Source of the DNA: Hypsibius dujardini
Taxonomy: Eukaryota; Tardigrada; Eutardigrada; Parachela; Hypsibiidae
Reading direction: 5' to 3'
Length of the DNA: 22,192 nucleotides
Assembly: GCA_001579985.1 (NCBI GenBank)
Contig: LRSR01009468.1
Span: 1-22,192 of the forward strand
Positions 9,667 to 16,981 of the stretch are shown one piece after another. The translations under genes and the position numbers were made by a program. The stretch's first letter is position 1; every line of letters starts with the position of its first letter. The notes beneath the pieces were generated by a model. The model saw only the letters and a list, made by a program, of their open reading frames with translations, was not told the origin of the DNA and made no database searches.

Positions 9667-12600
9667 ATGGTCTCGTCACAATCAGAAGAAAGGGATCACA
9701 GCGAGGTCAACGACGCGCCTAATGACGAATCTCCGGTGCTCTTGCAGTACGCGGTTGATTCGACGAAGATTCCAAATGCTGTTGTGGTCGTCGACGCTTG
9801 GATTGGCTCGAAGAAGCTGCGGAAGTTCTTCTTGGCCTTCATTGTGCTGGCCTTAACCGGCTTCGTACAGTAATCCTCTTAGTTTAATGACAATGTAACA
9901 GCAAAGTGCTGTACGAAGAACCCGTCCTATTCCTAGCCACCCCTTTTTCGTTGCTTATTCCTAGCCAGTCTAATTTAGTAAGGTGCACAGGTGGCATATT
10001 GTTCGCAAACTGCACCGCCAATAGGGCTGATTGGACATGTTACGGCTGATCATCGCCAACGCACTGAGAGGACTGTTGTCGTGAATGCCATTTATATAAA
10101 ATTATTTTCCAAATCAATACGCGTAAAATTTTGATTTAAGCAACACTGATGTGTTGATATCCAGATCTTCACATTTCAGCGCCAGTATCTCGCGACCTCT
10201 GATGGCGACCCACCGCCAAAACTCATTGCCGCCGTCCTCGGCAGCAGCGGTGACGGTGACTTCGGCTCCCTCTTCAACAACGCCCTCAACGTCTACCTCG
10301 TCGCAAAAGACCCCCGCGTGAATCGCAGCTTCCAGCTGCTGGAAGTACCTTCTCAATTTTTCTACACTCCCGTCAGCAGTTTTTTCGACGACTTCGCAGC
10401 CGACACTGCTTGTCCTCTCTTCGTCAACCTCGAAGACCCAGACGTGTCCTTGCCGTACAAAAAACTGTTGACCGACAAAAAATTTACCCTGCAGTTAAAC
10501 CCGAAAACGCAGAAACTCAAATTGGGCGGGCCGGACCGAGTGGCACTTCATTATTTTGGTCAAAGCTGGGTGGAGTTTCGTAACACGGTCGAGGCGATCG
10601 AACGGCGAGACGGAATGCAGAAGATCTTTACGGTAAAATCTGCGCTAGCACGAGCGCTCTGGCAGCCAAAACGGTTCCTCAAAAAGCTCCTCAGTGCGGT
10701 GTGGATGAACCTGGGATCGACGGTCAGTTCCTGGCTGTCCATATTCGCCGAACGGACAAAATCTCCAAAGGTTGAGATGACTAAGATCCAGCGTCAAATT
10801 TTTATTAAAATAACATTATTTCGCACCAATTATAGATCGATTTGGATGTGAAACTGGTTTGATAGGCTTAAAAAGAATTACACTGAATTTAAAAAAATGT
10901 GTCGAAGGGATTGTTCTATTAGTAGCTGTTGTTCGAGTCTTAAAAACTTCTCTTCTAGGACAATTTTTAAATAAAGATAGATTGGTGAGGGCTATGCTCA
11001 CAACTCACACAACCTTTTTCATTATCAATTGCCATGCCCAGAGCCATTTTCGCCAAATGCTGGGCACAACTTTTCGATGGCCACTTTATTCCAAAAATAT
11101 CAAGTAGTTTAATCTCAAAATGGTATTCTGCAAAACTAACTAACTGACTCGTGTTCTTTAAAACTAGTGATTAGCATATTTCGTTCGAATATATCAGATT
11201 TCCTTTCCTTTAAAAAATGTTTGCAATTTAACAGAGAAATTAATCAACGAATTAGTTTTTAGTCAACTTAAGCTAAATTACTAAGAATTATTAAGTTAAT
11301 TTCCTTTTGTAACTAATACTTTTGGTCTATAGTCTTTAGTTTTCATCGAAGCCAGTTAGCCAACTAACTTTGGGTTGTTTTACTTTTTTACCATTTAAGC
11401 TTTCAATAAATGAACTAAAACTTTTAGTTTAGTAATTTTTAGTTAACTGATAAAAGTTAAAGCGAAGAAATTACTAAATATTTTGGTTTTTGGTTTAGTC
11501 ATGCGGAGCGAGCGAAGCGAGCGAAGCATTTCTTATTCAGCTCTGCTGGTGGCCGGTTTGATGTCCGGCCTCGCCCACGCGTACGCATGGGCACGTGTAC
11601 GGTCCGCGTGGGCGCGTGGGCGAGGACGACGCGCTGTGTGTATGACGTCACGCAGCGCTGCATTCAGCTCTGCTGGTGGCCGGTTTGATGTCCGGCCTCG
11701 CCCACGCGTACGCATGCCCACGTGTACGGTCCGCCCACGCCGTGTGGGTGGGCGACGCGCTGTCCGTGTGTCTGACGTGACGTCCTTGCCCATTGCCCAT
11801 TGCCCCAATTATCAATACGCGAGCTCCGCATTTCTTAGTGTATAACATACACTTGCTAGTTTAATTTAGCTATCTGTAATCAACCAACCCGAAGTCGTAA
11901 TGAGGCTTCAGAAAAAAATGACTGTGCCCATTGAAAAACGGTTGTGCCCAATTTTTGGCGAAAGGATTGTGGGAATAGCAATCGATAATTAAGAATGTTG
12001 TATGGGTTGTGAGCAGAGCCCTCATCAAATATATTTAGGATTAGGCCCTCGGTGGAATATCGTTAGTGTCTCACTAATTGTGCTCAGATATTTGAAATCG
12101 AAATGACAGCAAATCATATTTCAAAATATAGTTTACTGTAACTAGTTCCAACAGGTCGTTTCGCCAATTAATGCCTATCTCTATCTAAAGGCGAGATGGC
12201 AGACATCCCAATTACGCGGTTCCACAACAAACTGCTGGCGGTCTGTGGGAACCTCAAAATGCCCTGTCCGAAGAGGGTGTTTGTGATGCACGACGACCAG
12301 CTGGCGTACCGAACGCTGAAAACACTAACCGGCTCGCAGTTCCAACTGTTCGAGCTGGCGGATTTGCTCAATGGAACGGCGTTCACAGAAGTGAGAGAGC
12401 AGATTTTGGGTGGAGCTCGGGATGGTGATGCCGCGTCTAAGAGACGACATTCGCGGGAGTTGGTCCTCTCGCTGACGTTAATGGCCATGGCGGAGCAGGT
12501 GGTCTGTACGTTCTCTTCGAACCTCTGTCGACTGGTGGCGCTGCTCCATGGAGACTTGGCGGTGTTCCACAGTCTCGACTCGGACTGGACCACACTCTAG
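9667..12600 (+). CDS. GT23-family alpha-1,6-fucosyltransferase (FUT8-like), 3 exons, frame broken
   Basis: Exon 1 is 9667-9864, exon 2 is 10165 or 10180 to 10770, exon 3 is 12191-12600. The family moves fucose from GDP-fucose to the core GlcNAc of N-glycans in the Golgi. GT23 landmarks are in order: HIRRTDK (GDP-fucose site), PKRVFVMHDD, QVVCTFSSNLCR and VFHSLDSDW. Exon 1 encodes a cytosolic tail and FFLAFIVLALTGF; the acceptor at 10164 adds IFTFQ and gives an 18-residue membrane anchor, while the one at 10179 has the better pyrimidine run. An in-frame TGA precedes the ATG. The frame through LWQPKRFLKKLLSAV does not reach HIRRTDK; dropping two bases at 10702-10703 restores a line-up with FUT8. 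The product would be about 400 aa, lacking the C-terminal SH3 domain of FUT8 (575 aa). It may be a pseudogene, an assembly error or a missed small intron. Confidence 0.75.
10771..12190 (+). other. GT23 gene intron 2 (1.42 kb)
   Basis: The donor is AAAG|GTTGAG and the acceptor TCTATCTAAAG; phase 1 joins RRTDKISK to GEMADIPI, matching FUT8 spacing. The first half is AT-rich with many TTAGT/ACTAA words, including AACTAAAACTTTTAGTT near 11410. A GC-rich tandem duplication sits at 11526-11837. Confidence 0.7.
11503..11837. repeat. GC-rich insertion with 127-bp tandem duplication and flanking direct repeat
   Basis: ATTCAGCTCTGCTGGTGGCC begins at 11535 and again at 11662, giving a 127-bp unit present twice; the second copy is more diverged toward its end. 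The block is far more GC-rich than its intron. A 10-bp direct repeat, GCATTTCTTA, lies at 11526-11535 and 11828-11837, like a target-site duplication. GCGGAGC (11503-11509) and GCTCCGC (11823-11829) are inverted near the edges. Copy 1 contains a perfect 13-bp hairpin stem, CCTCGCCCACGCG (11569-11581) with CGCGTGGGCGAGG (11613-11625). Confidence 0.75.
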
Positions 12601-14862
12601 TAATTTAATTCCCAATATATCTCAACTTCATCTGCAGTGCGTCATGCAAAAACAATGATTTTGAAATGATTTCCTAAACAATAATGCCTCTGGGAGACAG
12701 TTTGCAATACCTATTACAGTACTCCCCATAATTATCAAAATTCATTGACTATCAGGGAGGGCTTTGTACGCATAGTACCGGCATATTTGTGGAATACTCT
12801 TAATCTCTGATGGGTGTTTTAATCTCTGTCGTGTCTTAGAAGAGGCTTGTATACAGAATACCCCCTGAAGTCTTTTCATATTAAACTGTATTTATGGATG
12901 TTTTCATAGAGGAATTTCAGTTTACAAAATTTTCAGCTGCTGGTCGATAACAAGACCTTCATAATATGAAATTGCACCACCCCCGCAATCAAGCTATAAG
13001 CGCATGTTCCATTCAGGTGATGTTCCCAGTCGAATTCAAGTCATTAAAACTAGCGCAGACCCATCAAATTGGAACCTTTACATCTATTGTTTTAGCCAAC
13101 GAAAATTTGAGGTCTTATACTATAATAATGCCGCAGCCGTTTTTAGTGTTATTGTACGAAAAAATAAAGATCTTTGTTCTGACAAACAGAGTTGTCAGAA
13201 GGACTAAAATCATCAGTTTTGAACCTAACAGGTTTTTTTATCTTGGATTCAGGAAGAGTCCAACCGTAGTATGAATCTGGTCCTAGGGATTTTCGATGTC
13301 GCAACTCATGTCGGTGATATTAAAAAAAATTATTTTGACCTTTCCATCACCTCACATCATGTGGTAATTTTCCAATTAACACCAATCTGGAAACTTTCTC
13401 AAAAATTGAATTCTAATGCATTGTTCGCAATCACATTTCATTCAACGTAACAAATTGTCTCAATATAAAATATTAATACATTATAAACAAAACGGCAAGT
13501 GTCTGCGAATATTTCACAAGCATTCGAAAAGTCTGCCTGTCGGGCATATCTCCCTGACTATGTGTGATCATCTGGAGTTATGTAATGTAGACCACGTCGT
13601 TGACATAACCTTTCAGTTTCAATCAGAAAAATTCTCCCCTCTCCCACTAACCCGTTAGCACTCAATGTCGTCAAATGACAACATGGCGACCTCCGAATTT
13701 TCACGCAAAGATGGTTGCTAAACTAAACTGATTTTAAAGATTGGTGTCTTGCTTGCAAATTAGACATTACGGTTTGGTCATTTCCTAATTGACCAATGTC
13801 TGACAGAAATTGTCAAAGTTAACCAGTTTTCACTTTTTTTAGTGAACAAGGTCTCCGCGGGCTGTGAGCTGGCCAAAATTTCGAAAAATATTTTGTTTTT
13901 TTCCATCCACCAAGTTAACCATCTATTGAGAGTCTTTAAAATAATTATTTGAATCGGATTGTTAATTGGCACGGGATCAGAGGTCAGCGAAGGCGCCCGG
14001 TTTTTTGTCAAAAAATGAATAAAACTGACTATTATGGAGAGTCATCATTGATTAATATGTTAACTAAATATGGCGTGGACCAGTGTAAGAAACAGTTTTC
14101 ATTAATAATTTTCTTTCTAACTCGACAGTGGACAGTAGGCAGCCCAAAAAAAACACGAATTTTGCAAGTCGCCCAAAAAAATTGAAAATCAATTTTTGTC
14201 TTAACTGAACAGAACCATGAAAGGAAAAAATACTTCTGACATTCAAATCTGTCCGAGTCCGATCTAGCACCGGGCGTTAATGAGGGAAAGAACTTCAATA
14301 AGCACAGTACTTGCCGCACTACCTTAACACCAAGCAAAATCGTCTTGGATCTAGCATAAGGGTCGCACAATTACCGTGCACTAAGTGTCTGGTTGCAACA
14401 TGTGAACCGGTAACTGTTTTCAAGGCTTGGCCGCGATCTGTTATAGTGGCAGTTCCGTTCATTCGAATTATCATCAATCATTGCGCTACGTGCGCGATGA
14501 ACGGTTCCTATGGATCGCATTTCTCCGTATTTAGATAAGGAGCCGACGATTTTTATAAAAAAATTTAACGACGGGATGTGACAAAGGGCAGGTGGTATTC
14601 ATAATTAAGCGGAATTACGGGGGAAACCGGACGGAAACGGCAAGGACTTCAACCCGGAAACAGCATTTTGAGGCTCATTATAGACACAAGACCTAAGGCT
14701 AAAATCGACGATTTAGCCAAATTTCCTACAATTAATAGTTAATAAAAGACCGATATTAGATTTGCAATCATGTGTGCGAGAAAGACAAGCCAAGGACTCC
14801 CGAGGTTGGCGTTAATTACGCCGATGCCCAAAAATATTCTTTAAAACACCGGAAACGGATGA
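12601..14862. other. Intergenic region without a recognised gene
   Basis: This AT-rich stretch begins with the likely 3' untranslated region of the GT23 gene; the first polyadenylation-like word I see is ATTAAA at 12880-12885. Open frames at 12966-13274, 13416-13658 and 14032-14370 have no signal peptide, domain or family resemblance. No RNA gene or clear repeat was found. Confidence 0.4.
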
Positions 14863-15170
14863 AACATGGCTCTTACCACAGTACAGACATGGCTCTCACC
14901 ACAGTACAGACATGGCCCACAGTAGAGACATGACTCTCACACAGTACAGATATGGCTCTCACCACAGTACAGACATGGCCCCACAGTACAGAAATGACTC
15001 TCACCACAGTATAGACATGACTCTCACCACAGTACAGATATGGCTCTCACCACAGTACAGACATGACTCTCACCACAGTACAGATATGGCTCTCACCACA
15101 GTACAGACATGACTCTCACCACAGTACAGACATGGCCCCACAGTACAGACATGACTCTCACCACAGTACA
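14863..15170. repeat. Minisatellite, 14 copies of a 23-bp unit
   Basis: The unit is AGACATGACTCTCACCAC followed by AGTAC. About 14 copies are joined head to tail, two of them 19 bp long (AGACATGGCCCCACAGTAC) and one 18 bp. From about 15012 to 15126 copies alternate AGACATGA and AGATATGG types, a 46-bp higher-order period. The unit length is not a multiple of three, so the frames crossing it are not conserved proteins. The array ends about 220 bp upstream of the secreted-peptide gene. Confidence 0.92.
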
Positions 15171-15171
15171 G

Positions 15172-15194
15172 GTGCTGTACAATATATACAGCAC
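15172..15194. repeat. Perfect 8-bp hairpin at the minisatellite edge
   Basis: GTGCTGTA (15172-15179) and TACAGCAC (15187-15194) are perfect inverted copies with a 7-nt loop, CAATATA. It abuts the last minisatellite unit, whose CAGTACAG end overlaps the same sequence style. Confidence 0.7.
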
Positions 15195-15391
15195 GTCCAT
15201 ATTGCATCAAGGAGCAGATATTAAAGCAGTTTTTTCTGATTGCCATTTGCACACAGATTATTTTCAGCTTTTTATTACTATTAGAAAGGTATGGTACCAC
15301 ATTATTCTATATTGTATTGGAGAAAATTTTTTAGCACTACTGCGCTGTAAATATTCAGAAACTAATCCCGACCAGGAGAGTCCCGCCCAAT

Positions 15392-15703
15392 ATGAATTCC
15401 ACTGCTGGGATTATCGCATTGATGTACATAATAACAATCATACATCCCGCGTGTTCGGCAACTCAGTCGCCGTTCTCCCAGCAGATGACGTCGACGACAA
15501 GTTTCCAGACCAAACGGCCCGATCGATTGCGTTTCCTCCTGGATCTCGGCCGGAAGTTGGGCATTCAACAACATTTTCCGGTGGCTGCGGCGACGAAAAA
15601 TGGACATGCAGTTGGACAGCACTCCAGCATTCATACGCATGATGCCGAAGATTATGAGAAAATTTTCCTAACACGTAGCCGCTTCGGATTTGGCATCGGA
15701 TAA
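15392..15703 (+). CDS. Small secreted protein, candidate neuropeptide precursor, 103 aa
   Basis: No family is recognised. Residues 1-23 form a good signal peptide: short polar start, hydrophobic IIALMYIITII, and a likely cut after Cys-Ser-Ala. Lys41-Arg42 precedes the ten residues PDRLRFLLDL, followed by Gly53-Arg54-Lys55. That is the layout of a prohormone: convertase cleavage at both basic pairs, with the glycine used for C-terminal amidation. A hydrophilic spacer with His and Ala follows. The protein ends DYEKIFLTRSRFGFGIG, which loosely recalls orcokinin/pedal-peptide ends (SGFGF); that resemblance is weak. No cysteine remains after the signal peptide, so no disulphide fold. A consensus AATAAA lies 114 nt after the stop, consistent with an intronless gene. 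The single candidate amidated peptide differs from the many-copy precursors common in invertebrates. It could also be an unrelated secreted protein. Confidence 0.6.
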   Translation: MNSTAGIIALMYIITIIHPACSATQSPFSQQMTSTTSFQTKRPDRLRFLLDLGRKLGIQQHFPVAAATKNGHAVGQHSSIHTHDAEDYEKIFLTRSRFGFGIG

Positions 15704-15816
15704 ACTGGGAATGCCTAATTTTCGTCTCTACTAAAACTTAGTTTTTTTCCCTATCCTCATCTCAGAACATGCACCGAAATATGGCACGCCGATGTGTGAT
15801 TCTGTCAATTCAAGAT

Positions 15817-15822
15817 AATAAA
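15817..15822 (+). terminator. Polyadenylation signal AATAAA for the secreted-peptide gene
   Basis: AATAAA lies 114 nt downstream of the TAA of the 103-aa gene, in the same orientation, and gives a short normal 3' untranslated region. Confidence 0.55.
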
Positions 15823-16573
15823 AAACGGAACGAATTATTATGCTGCTGAATTTAAGACGCCTCTGACTCTGTTGCATACGACATTCATAATCTTAAATGC
15901 CTTGTATAGGTTTTCAGTTATTCTATACTTTTTTTTAACAAAACATAGGCGAATTAGAAATAAGGCTTCTAATGAATGACTGTTTCGCGCGCGCGCAGTC
16001 ACGGTGTGGATTTGTGATTTTATAATCAGTGTGCAGACTTGTGCATCGAAGCGCCCGGCGCCGGTTCTGTCGGGAAATCAGTTCGAGTTCGCGTCAAGTT
16101 CGCGTCAATTTAATTTCTCTTCCACCCACCATCCCTTTTTTTTTCTTTCTTCTTCCCGTTCTGGTCTGTTTGGTTGTTATATCTATCGACTGTATGTATT
16201 GTATACTGTCTTAAGGAGGGGGTAAATGCCCCGCTGGGCGACCGTTCCCGCCCTGTGGCGTAACGTTCGCGGTTGGGTTTCATGCATTTCATGCAATAAA
16301 ACCAATACCCGATGACCTTGTTTCTTTCTTCGCACTGTGCGTCACCGGAGAAAGAATTTATGTAAAGAATTATTCACAATAACAGATGACTGCAATGTAA
16401 GGTGGAGAAAGGCGAGATTTCCGTTTGGTGGAAGGACCACCTCTTCTCAATTGCATTACTTGCAGTAGAAAAGTAACTTCGTTCCTGTTTTATGTCATGC
16501 GTGTGATTCGGAATAAAAACCGATTGTATTATTCATCACTTTCTTATTGCATCTACAGAGGGATCATCAATGC
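15823..16573. other. Intergenic segment with a possible LTR-like remnant
   Basis: No gene is recognised. At 16213-16221 a purine run AAGGAGGGGG is followed by a GC-rich stretch and AATAAA at about 16294-16299, an arrangement like a polypurine tract beside an LTR. No second copy, primer-binding site or TG..CA ends were confirmed. The plus-strand frame 16004-16225 is low in complexity and not believed. Confidence 0.25.
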
Positions 16574-16587
16574 TTTATTCGTTTATT
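16574..16587 (-). terminator. Two overlapping-strand polyadenylation signals on the minus strand
   Basis: TTTATT at 16582-16587 and 16574-16579 read as AATAAA on the minus strand. They lie about 400 nt beyond the stop codon of the C9orf78/TLS1 homologue, and 24 nt beyond the TAA that closes the degenerate frame at 16611-16860, so they could serve either transcript. Confidence 0.5.
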
Positions 16588-16610
16588 AGGACATATTCCT
16601 GTTTCGCTCG

Positions 16611-16860
16611 TTAATCCTCATCCAGATCGTAGGGCATGAGCATCTCCTCATTATTCTGTCACGGAAGTATGTCCGCCGGATCTCCTGCAACATATTGGTC
16701 GTCTTGCCATTTAATCAGTCACTCCCGATATTTCCCATGCCATGGCTTAACATTACACCACCACTGCGACGAAAGAACCCGCAGTCAACCCACGGGAACC
16801 GTCCTCGGCCTCGTTGCCCGGAGAATGGAAACCACCAGGACAAAACAGCCGGCAGAATGA
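16611..16860 (-). pseudogene. Possible degenerate coding fragment with three TGA stops
   Basis: One minus-strand frame reads protein-like pieces (WWCNVKPWHGKYRE, LIKWQDDQYVAGDPADILP, NNEEMLMPYDLDED) and ends at TAA 16613-16611. It is interrupted by TGA at 16787-16785, 16721-16719 and 16661-16659, each one transition away from CGA. No family is recognised; a decayed retroelement end or chance are both possible. It lies inside the presumed 3' untranslated region of the C9orf78/TLS1 homologue. Alternatively the last piece, after a CCGTGACAG acceptor, is a real small terminal exon. Confidence 0.25.
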
Positions 16861-16981
16861 TAGTTCACTCAGTCAAAGCTCTCTCAACAGTTCGTTCAGT
16901 CATATCGATATTCAAAAGACTAACAGAGCTCACTAATAAGAATACAGTTAAATTGTGCAATAATTATTAGTGACTAAGGGA

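Noticed and set aside
11483-11848. Open frames on both strands over the GC-rich duplication
   Set aside because: They arise from high GC with few stops; the repeated unit of 127 bp shifts the frame between copies.
12140-12185. PINAYLYLK reading just before GT23 exon 3, resembling the FUT8 PIEEY segment
   Set aside because: It is in the wrong phase for the donor at 10771. The phase-1 acceptor at 12190 gives DIPITRF at the right distance to VFVMHDD, so the first match is chance within a pyrimidine tract.
14912-15112. Repetitive protein frame (DSHHSTDM-type) in the minisatellite
   Set aside because: The 23-bp unit is not a multiple of three and several units are shortened, so the frame is a by-product of the DNA repeat. 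It is also not CRISPR: there are no spacers.
15392-15703. CRF/diuretic-hormone-like peptide reading of the RLRFLLDLGRKL segment
   Set aside because: A few leucine/arginine positions recall that family, but the length and C-terminal amidation site do not fit.
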